Shown: positions 1-8,377 of the stretch, piece after piece
Numbering within the stretch: the first letter of the stretch is position 1
Layout of the letters: each line of letters begins with the position of its first letter
DNA from: Roseovarius autotrophicus
GTDB lineage: Bacteria > Pseudomonadota > Alphaproteobacteria > Rhodobacterales > Rhodobacteraceae
Direction: 5' to 3'
DNA: 60,621 nucleotides
Assembly (NCBI RefSeq): GCF_018069895.1
Contig: NZ_JAGQDH010000017.1
Coordinates: 1 to 60,621 of the forward strand
Made by a program: the position numbers and the translations under genes
Notes under the pieces: generated by a model
What the model saw: only the letters and a program-made list of their open reading frames with translations
Databases searched by the model: none
What the model was told of the DNA's origin: nothing

Positions 1-84
1 GGGCCGTCCAAATGGACGCCCATTTTGCCGTCTACTTCCAAAATCCAAACCCTCCGTCACGCGCATGCGCACAGAATGGCTGGA

Positions 85-927
85 TCAAGTCAGAAATGGC
101 AGGAGGGGATCGGCGTCGCGCTTACCTTTCAACGGAATTATACTGAATTCGCAATTGCGCCCATCGTCGTCGCTATAATAGCCAGTGTAAAGCCAAATTG
201 ACGGGAACGGCGTCATATCAATCTCTACCTTTACTGCTTCAAGTGCATCAAAAAAATCGTCTGGCGATGCGTGGGTTGTTAAGTTGTCCAGAACCAGCAC
301 CGTTTCATCTTTAGCACGATGTTTTTTAGATGTTTTCTTTTGGATGGCTGAAACTAACGCTTCTTTCAAATCAATTCTTGGATTCATTGGCGGGCGCAAA
401 AACATCTTCGGACCCATGTCCTCAGCTCCAATATGATAGTGTCGTCTTTTTCCTCTTTCCATCTTAACAGCATCAGCAATATCTTTTGGAATGGTGCCGG
501 GAAAATGCTTCTCGATTTTATTGACCTCAAAGCCCCTCAACACACTCTTCCGCAGTAAAATCATACAGTCGTTTTCTGCTTTAATTGCTTTCAATAAGGC
601 CCGGTCCGCTATGCGGCAGATCTCTAAGTTAAACGTATTACCATCATGCAAAACGTAATGCATATCCCAAGGATCGTCGCGCCTAACGACATAGAACTGC
701 GGCTGCTCATCGCTATCTGCGTAGTAGATTTGCGCGTATTGTTGGCAAAAGTGAAAACCAATAATGTCTTCTCGTGCACGGTCATCCAATACGTTCAGCC
801 TAACTACTTCATGCACTGAGCCGTCGGGTTCAATGAACACATGACGAGTGTAGTTATGTTTATCTTGCAGATCTTTCCTTGGCTCGAATTTGTACCCTGA
901 TCCCTGAAGAACATCTGGCTCATACAT
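85..927 (-). CDS. Hypothetical protein of unknown family
   Basis: I do not recognise this protein of about 280 residues. It is acidic to neutral, has no signal peptide or membrane segment, and contains a Lys-rich stretch near residues 195-205 followed by a strand-rich C-terminal part. Its DNA is visibly richer in A and T than the flanking genes, with AAA, TTT and ATA codons that are rare elsewhere in the window; this suggests recent transfer or a weakly expressed accessory gene. I chose the ATG at 927 because GGAGGAG lies 4 bases upstream, inside the last codons of parE; an in-frame ATG at 951 is the longer alternative. The start overlaps the parE stop by 8 bases, so it is probably translationally coupled to parE. 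Confidence 0.6.
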   Translation of the reverse strand: MYEPDVLQGSGYKFEPRKDLQDKHNYTRHVFIEPDGSVHEVVRLNVLDDRAREDIIGFHFCQQYAQIYYADSDEQPQFYVVRRDDPWDMHYVLHDGNTFNLEICRIADRALLKAIKAENDCMILLRKSVLRGFEVNKIEKHFPGTIPKDIADAVKMERGKRRHYHIGAEDMGPKMFLRPPMNPRIDLKEALVSAIQKKTSKKHRAKDETVLVLDNLTTHASPDDFFDALEAVKVEIDMTPFPSIWLYTGYYSDDDGRNCEFSIIPLKGKRDADPLLPFLT

Positions 928-2875
928 CCAACTCCTCCACAAATCTAGCATTCTCCGAGATATACTGGAACCGCAGTTCCGGCTTCTTGCCCATCAGCCG
1001 TTCCACCAGATCACCCGTCTGGCCCGGTTCATCCTCGTCTATCGTCACGCGGATGAGTTTGCGAGAGGCGGGGTCCATCGTGGTCTCTTTCAAATCCTTG
1101 GCGTCCATTTCGCCCAGGCCCTTGAAGCGCGAGACGTCGATCTTGCCCTTTCCGCCAAGGCCCTTTTCCAGCCACAGATCGCGCTCGGCCTCATCCAGGC
1201 AATAGACCCGTTTCGCGCCCTGCGTCAGCCGATACAAAGGCGGGCAGGCGAGGTAGAGATGGCCCGCATCGATCATCGGGCGCATTTGCGTGAAAAAGAA
1301 CGTCATCAGAAGCGCCGCGATATGCGCGCCATCGACATCGGCGTCGGTCATGATGATGATCTTGTCGTACCGCAGGTCGTCGAGGTTGAACTTCGTCCCC
1401 AGCCCCACGCCAAGCGCCTGCGACAGATCGTTGATCTCCTGGTTGCTGCCGAGCTTCGATGACGCCGCGCCCAGCACATTCAGGATCTTGCCCCGAAGCG
1501 GCAAAAGCGCCTGCGTGCGCCGGTCTCGCGCCATCTTGGCCGAACCGCCCGCCGAATCGCCCTCGACGATGAAAAGCTCTGTCCCCTCGCGTGACGAGGC
1601 CGTGCAATCCACCAGCTTGCCGGGCAGGCGCAGTTTTTTCGTCGCGGTCTTGCGCGCGGTCTCTTTCTCCTGCCGCCGCCGCAGGCGTTCCTCGGCGCGC
1701 AGCACCAGGAAATCGAGGATCGCGCCCGCCGATCTGGTGTCCGCCGCCAGCCAGTTGTCGAAATGGTCGCGCACAGCGCCCTCGACCATACGCGCGGCCT
1801 CGGTCGTGGCCAGCCGGTCCTTGGTCTGACCGACGAATTCGGGCTCGCGGATAAAGCAGGAGACCAGCGCGCAGCCGCCCGAAATCAGGTCCTCGCGGGT
1901 GATCTGCGCAGCCTTGCGGTTATTGGCCAACTCGCCATAGGCCTTGATCCCCTTGAGGATCGCCGCCCAGAACCCGGCCTCGTGGGTGCCGCCTTCGGGC
2001 GTGGGCACGGTGTTGCAATAGGACTGGAGAAAGCCGTCGCGCGAGGGCGTCCAGTTGATCGCCCATTCCACCTTGCCCGGCACGCCGAATTTCTCGCGGA
2101 ACTCCACCGTGCCGGTGAAGGGGCGTTCGGCATAGGTGGTGGCGCCGCCAAGCGTCTCGTTCAGGTAATCGGCAAGGCCGCCGGGGAATTTGAACACCCC
2201 CTCAAGCGGCGTCTCGCCATCCGCGATATCGGTTTTCCAGCGGATTTCCACGCCCGAAAACAGATAGGCCTTGGAGCGCGCCATCTTGAAAAGGCGCGCG
2301 GGCTTGAGCCGGAGCGAGCCGAATATCTCGGGGTCGGGGTGAAAGGTGACGGAGGTGCCGCGCCGGTTGGGCGCGCTGCCCACCCGCTCCAGCGGGCCTT
2401 GCGGCACGCCGCGCGAGAAATTCATGCGGTAAAGCTCTCGACCCCGCGCCACCTCCACGCTGAGGTGATCCGACAGCGCATTGACCACCGAGGAGCCGAC
2501 GCCGTGCAGACCGCCCGAGGTCTGATAGCTGTCGCCGGAGAACTTTCCGCCCGCGTTGAGCGTGCAGAAGATGATTTCCAGCGCGCTCTTGTCAGGGCTT
2601 TTCGGATGCGGATCGACCGGGATGCCGCGCCCGTTGTCGCGCACGCTGACATGGCCGTTCTCGTGCAGTTCCACCTCGATCCATGTGGCGTGGCCCGCCA
2701 CGGCCTCGTCCATCGAGTTGTCGATGATCTCGGCCACCATGTGATGCAGCGCCCGGTCATCCTTGCCGCCGATATACATGCCGGGGCGCAGGCGGACATG
2801 CTCCATGTCCTCGAGCACCTGAATGGCAGAGGCGTCATAGACGGAGGCTGTGGAAGGGCTAAGGAGATCATTCAT
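920..2875 (-). CDS. parE: DNA topoisomerase IV subunit B
   Basis: ATPase subunit of topoisomerase IV, which decatenates daughter chromosomes with ParC. The N-terminal GHKL ATPase domain (about residues 20-220) has the EIIDNSMDEA and DNGRGIP motifs and a GGLHGVGSS lid. The transducer domain follows. The TOPRIM region has EGDSAGGSA near residue 437 and TDADVDGAHI near residue 508, which bind the catalytic metal. About 651 residues is normal for alphaproteobacterial ParE. The ATG at 2875 is preferred (AAAGAG upstream); a GTG at 2908 would add 11 residues. parC is not in the window. Chromosomal housekeeping gene. Confidence 0.96.
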   Translation of the reverse strand: MNDLLSPSTASVYDASAIQVLEDMEHVRLRPGMYIGGKDDRALHHMVAEIIDNSMDEAVAGHATWIEVELHENGHVSVRDNGRGIPVDPHPKSPDKSALEIIFCTLNAGGKFSGDSYQTSGGLHGVGSSVVNALSDHLSVEVARGRELYRMNFSRGVPQGPLERVGSAPNRRGTSVTFHPDPEIFGSLRLKPARLFKMARSKAYLFSGVEIRWKTDIADGETPLEGVFKFPGGLADYLNETLGGATTYAERPFTGTVEFREKFGVPGKVEWAINWTPSRDGFLQSYCNTVPTPEGGTHEAGFWAAILKGIKAYGELANNRKAAQITREDLISGGCALVSCFIREPEFVGQTKDRLATTEAARMVEGAVRDHFDNWLAADTRSAGAILDFLVLRAEERLRRRQEKETARKTATKKLRLPGKLVDCTASSREGTELFIVEGDSAGGSAKMARDRRTQALLPLRGKILNVLGAASSKLGSNQEINDLSQALGVGLGTKFNLDDLRYDKIIIMTDADVDGAHIAALLMTFFFTQMRPMIDAGHLYLACPPLYRLTQGAKRVYCLDEAERDLWLEKGLGGKGKIDVSRFKGLGEMDAKDLKETTMDPASRKLIRVTIDEDEPGQTGDLVERLMGKKPELRFQYISENARFVEELDV

Positions 2876-2956
2876 GCCGCTGCTCTTTGCTTTTATGGGT
2901 TGGGGCACAGTATGTCAGAGCGGAGGGGTCGGGGGAAGTGGCCGGGCGCGCGCGCC

Positions 2957-3889
2957 TCAGTAACGCGCGCTCGTCCAGCCGATTACCAGCGCCACCGTGA
3001 CCACCGCCGCCACGGTGGAAATAAGGATGGCCGAAGACACCCGGCGCGGCGCGACGCCATAGCTTTGCGCGATGATGAACACATTGCCTGCCACCGGCAG
3101 CGCCGCTGCCGCGATCACCACCGCCGCCGTGTAGGGCGGCACGTCGAAGAGCCAGAGCACCGAGACCGCCACCGCCGCCGGGTGCAGCACCAGTTTGCAG
3201 AGCGAAAGCCACGCAGCCACATGCGGCCGCTCGGCCGATTTGGCCGCCAGCGACGCGCCGATGGCAAAGAGTGCGCCGGGCGTCGCCGCACCGCCAAGAA
3301 TGGCCAGAAAGGCGTTCATCGTTTCGGGAATCGGCAGGCGCAGCGCCGACCACGCGAACCCCGCCACAATCGCCACGATCATGGGATTGCGCAAGAGACC
3401 CATGCCGATACTGCCCAGAATGCGCACCGACATGCGGCCGTCGCGGGCCCCGGTAATGAGGATCACCACCAACGATCCGAAGACCAGCAGATCGACCGCC
3501 AGCACCAGCATCACCGGGCCGATGGCCGCCTCCCCCATCAGCATGGCCAACATCGGCACGCCGAGAAAACCGACATTGCCGATCACCGCGCATTGCGCTT
3601 CGATTGCCGCCTCCTCGATCCGCAGCCGCCGCAGATACGCCACCCCGGTCGCCAGCGCATAGACCACCGAGGTCGCCGCGAGATAGGCCAGCACCACCTG
3701 CCAGTCGAGCACCTCGCCCAGAGTGAGGTTGGCCGAGAACCGGAACAGCATGGCCGAAAGCGCAAAGTAGAACACGAATTTCGTCAGCCACGCCGTGCCT
3801 TCCTGCGAAAAGAACCCGGTCCGCCCGGCCCCGTATCCAAGGCCGATGATCAGAAAGAATGGCAGGGTTTGCAGGAACACGCTGAGCAT
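2957..3889 (-). CDS. AEC-family (auxin efflux carrier-like) permease
   Basis: Integral membrane transporter of the AEC family (MdcF/malate permease type). The roughly 310 residues form about ten hydrophobic helices in two halves. The N-terminal segment LPFFLIIGLGYGAGR and the later run with AIGASLA and LPVAGNVF are typical of the family. The substrate cannot be read from sequence; relatives are annotated for malate, malonate or auxin. The start is uncertain: the ATG at 3889 has a weak ribosome site, while a TTG at 3922 sits three bases after a perfect AGGAGG. It lies upstream of parE on the same strand with an 81-base gap, so it may be a separate unit. Confidence 0.85.
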   Translation of the reverse strand: MLSVFLQTLPFFLIIGLGYGAGRTGFFSQEGTAWLTKFVFYFALSAMLFRFSANLTLGEVLDWQVVLAYLAATSVVYALATGVAYLRRLRIEEAAIEAQCAVIGNVGFLGVPMLAMLMGEAAIGPVMLVLAVDLLVFGSLVVILITGARDGRMSVRILGSIGMGLLRNPMIVAIVAGFAWSALRLPIPETMNAFLAILGGAATPGALFAIGASLAAKSAERPHVAAWLSLCKLVLHPAAVAVSVLWLFDVPPYTAAVVIAAAALPVAGNVFIIAQSYGVAPRRVSSAILISTVAAVVTVALVIGWTSARY

Positions 3890-4119
3890 GGTGCTTGGTA
3901 GCAGCCAATTCCTTCGCGTCAATCACCTCCTGTGCGGGTCTGCAACAGCATTTTCTGCCATGGATTGAATTTTCAGGTCACGGTTCCCCCTCCGGCAGAA
4001 TATGCTATCGAAGGTGCAAGGCAGGGGTTATGCCCGCGGCCTTGACGCGGCACCGCAATCCGGTGTCGTAGGATCAATAACACGCTGGATCACGGGCCAG
4101 GACAGAGAAGCAAGAGCAC

Positions 4120-5238
4120 ATGAAACGGGCACTTATCACGGGCATCACGGGGCAGGACGGCAGCTATCTGGCGGAATTCCTGCTGGAAAAGGGCTATGAG
4201 GTTCATGGCATCAAGCGACGCGCCTCGCTGTTCAACACCCAGCGGATCGACCACATCTATCAGGATCCACATTCCAACCATCAGCGGCTCAAGCTGCATT
4301 ACGGCGATCTCACCGACAGTTCGAACCTGACCCGCATCCTGAGCGAGGTACGCCCCGACGAGGTCTATAACCTCGGCGCACAAAGCCATGTGGCAGTCAG
4401 TTTCGAGGCCCCCGAATACACCGCCGATGTGGATGCCATCGGCACCCTGCGCCTGCTCGAGGCGATACGCTTTCTCGGGTTGGAGAAGGTCACGCGTTTC
4501 TACCAGGCCTCCACATCAGAGCTTTACGGGCTGGTGCAGGAAATCCCACAGCGCGAAACGACACCATTCCACCCACGCTCGCCCTATGCCGTGGCCAAGC
4601 TTTATGCCTACTGGATCTGCATCAATTACCGCGAGGCCTATGGGATCTATGCCTGCAACGGCATCCTCTTCAACCACGAGAGCCCGCGCCGCGGCGAGAC
4701 GTTTGTGACCCGCAAGATCACCCGCGGGCTGGCCAATATCGCGCAGGGGCTGGAGCCGTGCCTTTATATGGGCAATATCGACAGCTTGCGCGACTGGGGC
4801 CATGCCAAGGATTATGTGCGCATGCAGTGGATGATGCTGCAACAGGACGCGCCACAGGATTATGTGATCGCCACCGGCCAGCAATATTCGGTGCGTGAGT
4901 TCATCCGCTGGACCGCCGAAGAACTGGGGATCAAGCTGGAATTCTCTGGCGCGGGCGTCGATGAGGTCGCCACCGTCGCCGCCGTCAGCGGCGACAAGGC
5001 CCCGGCGGTCCGCACGGGCGATATCATTATGCGCATAGACCCGCGCTATTTCCGCCCCGCCGAGGTCGAGACGCTTTTGGGCGATCCGTCGAAGGCCAAG
5101 GCCGAACTGGGCTGGGAGCCAGAGATCACCGCGCGGCAGATGTGCGCCGAGATGGTGGTCGAAGACCTGCGCACCGCGCGGCGCCACGCGCTGCTGAAGG
5201 AGCATGGCATGGACATGCCGGTAAGCTTCGAGGGATAA
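4120..5238 (+). CDS. gmd: GDP-mannose 4,6-dehydratase
   Basis: Converts GDP-D-mannose to GDP-4-keto-6-deoxy-D-mannose, the first step to GDP-L-fucose, GDP-rhamnose or GDP-perosamine. It is a short-chain dehydrogenase of the extended NDP-sugar type. The N-terminus has the [10 protein letters not shown] dinucleotide-binding loop, followed by [10 protein letters not shown], and the catalytic Tyr/Lys pair lies in [11 protein letters not shown]. The [17 protein letters not shown] stretch is diagnostic for Gmd. 372 residues is the usual length. It is first in a three-gene cluster and is followed 5 bases later by fcl, so GDP-fucose is the likely product for an exopolysaccharide or O-antigen. No glycosyltransferase is nearby. 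Confidence 0.97.
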   Translation: MKRALITGITGQDGSYLAEFLLEKGYEVHGIKRRASLFNTQRIDHIYQDPHSNHQRLKLHYGDLTDSSNLTRILSEVRPDEVYNLGAQSHVAVSFEAPEYTADVDAIGTLRLLEAIRFLGLEKVTRFYQASTSELYGLVQEIPQRETTPFHPRSPYAVAKLYAYWICINYREAYGIYACNGILFNHESPRRGETFVTRKITRGLANIAQGLEPCLYMGNIDSLRDWGHAKDYVRMQWMMLQQDAPQDYVIATGQQYSVREFIRWTAEELGIKLEFSGAGVDEVATVAAVSGDKAPAVRTGDIIMRIDPRYFRPAEVETLLGDPSKAKAELGWEPEITARQMCAEMVVEDLRTARRHALLKEHGMDMPVSFEG

Positions 5239-5243
5239 GCGCA

Positions 5244-6203
5244 ATGAAAATATATGTGGCCGGTCATCGCGGCATGGTGGGAGGGGCGATCCTTCGGCGG
5301 CTGCGCGCACGGGGGGACGGCGCGACCCTGCTCACGCGCAGCCATGCAGAGCTTGACCTGACCGATCAGGCCGCTGTGCGCGGCTTCATGCAGGCCGAGC
5401 GTCCCGACGTGGTGATCCTTGCCGCCGCCAAGGTGGGCGGCATCCATGCCAACAACACCTATCCGGCCGACTTCATCTATGAAAACCTGATGATCGAATG
5501 CAACGTGATCCATCAGGCCCATGCGGCGGGGGTGCGGAGACTGTTGCAACTTGGCTCAAGCTGTATCTACCCGCGCGAGGCGGTGCAGCCGATGCGCGAG
5601 GACGCGCTCCTGACCGGCCCGCTGGAACCCACGAACGAACCCTATGCCATTGCCAAGATCGCCGGGATCAAGCTCTGCGAAAGCTACAACCGGCAGCATG
5701 GGACCGATTACCGCTCGGTCATGCCGACCAATCTCTACGGACCGGGTGACAATTTCCACCCCGAGAATTCCCATGTCCTGCCCGCGCTCATCCGCCGCTT
5801 TCACGAGGCGCGCGCGCAAACGCAGGACGAGGTGGTGATCTGGGGCACCGGGCGGCCAATGCGAGAGTTCCTGCATGTGGATGACATGGCCGAGGCCTCG
5901 CTTTTCGTGTTGGGTCTCGACCGCGCCACCTACGAGGCCAACACCGCCCCCATGCTGAGCCATATCAACGTGGGCACCGGTCAGGACGTGACGATACTGG
6001 ATCTGGCGCAGATGGTGGCGCGCGTCACGGGCTTTGACGGGCGGATCACCACCGACCCGACCAAGCCCGACGGCACCCCGCGCAAGCTGATGGATGTCAG
6101 CCGCCTGGCAGAGATGGGCTGGCGCGCGCGGATCGGGCTGGAACAAGGGATCGCGGAGACCTATCGCTGGTTTCTGGAACACAGGGACACGTTTCGCGGC
6201 TGA
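5244..6203 (+). CDS. fcl: GDP-L-fucose synthase
   Basis: NADPH-dependent 3,5-epimerase/4-reductase that turns the Gmd product into GDP-L-fucose. The Rossmann motif [11 protein letters not shown] is at the N-terminus. [33 protein letters not shown] and the YAIAKIAG catalytic Tyr/Lys motif are characteristic. The ATG at 5244 gives 319 residues, normal for Fcl. A GAGGG ribosome site lies in the end of gmd, and a longer in-frame extension overlapping gmd is unlikely. It is co-transcribed with gmd and probably manC. Confidence 0.96.
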   Translation: MKIYVAGHRGMVGGAILRRLRARGDGATLLTRSHAELDLTDQAAVRGFMQAERPDVVILAAAKVGGIHANNTYPADFIYENLMIECNVIHQAHAAGVRRLLQLGSSCIYPREAVQPMREDALLTGPLEPTNEPYAIAKIAGIKLCESYNRQHGTDYRSVMPTNLYGPGDNFHPENSHVLPALIRRFHEARAQTQDEVVIWGTGRPMREFLHVDDMAEASLFVLGLDRATYEANTAPMLSHINVGTGQDVTILDLAQMVARVTGFDGRITTDPTKPDGTPRKLMDVSRLAEMGWRARIGLEQGIAETYRWFLEHRDTFRG

Positions 6204-6223
6204 GGCAGACAAGGAAGCGGCAC

Positions 6224-7672
6224 ATGGCAAAAGATATTCACCCGGTTCTGCTCTGTGGCGGATCGGGCACGCGGCTCTGGCCCTTGTCGCGCAAGAGCTA
6301 TCCCAAGCAGTTCACACAACTGACCGGCAAGGAAAGCCTGTTCCAGGCATCGGCGCGGCGGCTGTCCGGTCCGGGTTTTGCCGCGCCCGCGGTCATCACG
6401 GCTTCGGATTATCGCTTTGTCGTGACCGAACAACTGGCTGCGGTCGAAATCGCCGCCGCCGCCACGTTGATCGAGCCGGACGGGCGCAACACCGCGCCCG
6501 CGATCCTTGCGGCGGCGCTGGAACTGGAGTCGCGCGCGCCCGGAGCGCTGATGCTGGTCGCCCCCTCCGATCACGTCATTCCCGACGCGGAGATGTTCCG
6601 CGCGGCGGTCAGGGCGGCGATACCGGCGGCGGAGACGGGCCAGCTTGTGACCTTCGGTATCCGCCCGGACCGGCCCGAGACCGGCTATGGCTGGCTGGCT
6701 CTGAGCTCGGCGCCGGAGGCAGGCTTTGCCCCGGTGCCTCAGTCCCTCCGGGGTTTTGTGGAAAAACCCGACGCGGCCACGGCAGCGCGGCTTCTGGACG
6801 GGGGGATGCATCTTTGGAACGCGGGGATTTTCCTGTTCTCCACCGTCACCATTCTTGAAGCGTTCAAGACCCATCAGCCCGCGCTCTTGGCCGCGGTCGC
6901 ACGCGCGTTCACCGAGGCCGAGCGCGATCTGCATTTCCTGCGCCTTGCTGCCGGTCCCTGGGCCGATTGCGACGCGATTTCCATCGACTATGCGGTGATG
7001 GAAAAGGCCGACAACCTGTCCGTTGTTCCATATGGTGGCGCATGGTCAGACCTTGGTGGTTGGGATGCGGTCTGGCGCGAGAGCGGGCCGGATGAGGCTG
7101 GCGTCGTCACCTCCGGGCCTGCCACGGCCATCGACTGCACCGGTAGCCTGCTGCGGGCCGAGGAGGGGCAACAGGTGCTGGTGGCTATTGGCCTGAGCGA
7201 TGTGATCGCCGTGGCCATGCCCGACGCCGTTCTGGTCGCCCACAAGGACCGCGCGCAGGATGTAAAACTGGCGGTGGCCGCGCTCCGGGCAGCGGGCGCA
7301 TCGCAGGCCGAGACCCTACCTCGCGACTATCGCCCCTGGGGCTGGTTCGAGAGCCTTGCCACCGGCGGCCGGTTTCAGGTCAAGCGCATCCATGTGAACC
7401 CCGGCGCGGCGCTCAGCCTTCAGAGCCACCACCACCGCTCGGAACACTGGATCGTGGTCGAGGGCACAGCCACGGTCACCATCGACGACAAGGTGCAACT
7501 CGTGACCGAGAACCAGTCGGTCTATATCCCCCTGGGTGCGGTGCACCGGATGGAGAACCCCGGCAAGGTGCCGATGGTCCTGATCGAGGTCCAGACCGGC
7601 CCCTATCTGGGTGAGGATGACATCATACGATACCAGGATGTCTATGCGCGCAAGCAGGGCGCCAAGGGATAA
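6224..7672 (+). CDS. manC: Mannose-1-phosphate guanylyltransferase / mannose-6-phosphate isomerase
   Basis: Bifunctional type II enzyme that makes GDP-mannose from mannose-1-phosphate and GTP and isomerises fructose-6-phosphate to mannose-6-phosphate. The nucleotidyltransferase signature GGSGTRLWPLSRK is at residues 10-22, and FVEKP near residue 175 marks the sugar-phosphate site. The C-terminal 120 residues form a cupin with PWGWFESL, FQVKRI and QSHHHRSEHWIVVEG, holding the isomerase metal ligands. 482 residues is the full bifunctional length. It lies 20 bases after fcl and supplies the substrate of gmd. The stop is 18 bases from the convergent gntR stop. Confidence 0.95.
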   Translation: MAKDIHPVLLCGGSGTRLWPLSRKSYPKQFTQLTGKESLFQASARRLSGPGFAAPAVITASDYRFVVTEQLAAVEIAAAATLIEPDGRNTAPAILAAALELESRAPGALMLVAPSDHVIPDAEMFRAAVRAAIPAAETGQLVTFGIRPDRPETGYGWLALSSAPEAGFAPVPQSLRGFVEKPDAATAARLLDGGMHLWNAGIFLFSTVTILEAFKTHQPALLAAVARAFTEAERDLHFLRLAAGPWADCDAISIDYAVMEKADNLSVVPYGGAWSDLGGWDAVWRESGPDEAGVVTSGPATAIDCTGSLLRAEEGQQVLVAIGLSDVIAVAMPDAVLVAHKDRAQDVKLAVAALRAAGASQAETLPRDYRPWGWFESLATGGRFQVKRIHVNPGAALSLQSHHHRSEHWIVVEGTATVTIDDKVQLVTENQSVYIPLGAVHRMENPGKVPMVLIEVQTGPYLGEDDIIRYQDVYARKQGAKG

Positions 7673-7690
7673 GACCGCCGTAGACCGCTC

Positions 7691-8377
7691 TCAACCCTTG
7701 GCGCGGATGGCGGCGAACTTGCTCAACAGGTGCATCTTCATCAGGCTGCCCGCCCGGTTCGCATCGCGCGCCCGCAAGGCAGCGGCGATCGCCTCGTGTT
7801 CCTCGACCGCCGCGCGCCAGCGTGCGGATGTCAGATTTGCCTGATAGCGCGCGCGTTGCACGCGAAAGGCCAGCAATTCGTGCGACCGCAAAAGCGTATC
7901 GCTGCCCGTTGCCGCCAGAATCGCCTTGTGGATCGCCTGATTGATACGGAAATAGGTCGGCCTGTCCGATTTGTCGAAGCTCGTGCGCAGATCGCGGGTC
8001 AGTGCCTCGATCTCGTCCAGCGCCTCATCATCCGCGTTCTCGGTCGCCAGTTCCCCCGCCAGCCCCTCGAGCGCCGCGAGCACCCGGAACACCTCGGCCA
8101 GTTCCGCCTCGCTTTGGCGAGTGATCACAGCGCCGCGATGCGGGATAAGGTCCAGCAACCCCTCGGCGGCCAGCACCTTGAGCGCCTCCCGGAGTGGCGT
8201 ACGCGAGACGCCGAACTGCTCGGTCAGCGCCTTTTCGTTGATCTTCTCGCCGGGCTGCAACAGGCCTTCCAGGATCATCTGGCGAAGGCGGTTCGTGATT
8301 TCGACGGCCAGCGCGGTGCGGCCGATGGGTTCAGATCTCAACTCGTTCATCGGGGCCTCGTTACCGGAACTGTCCAT
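7691..8377 (-). CDS. GntR-family (FadR/FCD subfamily) transcriptional regulator
   Basis: Winged-helix DNA-binding domain at about residues 20-85, with GVSRTPLREALKVLAAEGLL as recognition helix and the following turn, joined to an all-helical FCD effector domain whose His and Asp residues usually bind a metal and a carboxylate ligand. Such regulators typically control hydroxyacid or sugar-acid catabolism. The start at 8377 has a GGGAGGGG ribosome site and overlaps the upstream dehydrogenase stop by 17 bases; an ATG at 8350 is an alternative. It probably senses the substrate of the neighbouring dehydrogenase and divergent operon, and the palindrome at 11345-11363 is its most likely operator. 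Confidence 0.9.
   Translation of the reverse strand: MDSSGNEAPMNELRSEPIGRTALAVEITNRLRQMILEGLLQPGEKINEKALTEQFGVSRTPLREALKVLAAEGLLDLIPHRGAVITRQSEAELAEVFRVLAALEGLAGELATENADDEALDEIEALTRDLRTSFDKSDRPTYFRINQAIHKAILAATGSDTLLRSHELLAFRVQRARYQANLTSARWRAAVEEHEAIAAALRARDANRAGSLMKMHLLSKFAAIRAKG

Noticed and set aside
1763..3901. A 712-codon plus-strand frame antisense to parE and the AEC permease
   Set aside because: Arg/His/Gly-rich translation with no domain, opposite two convincing genes; typical of antisense frames in GC-rich DNA.
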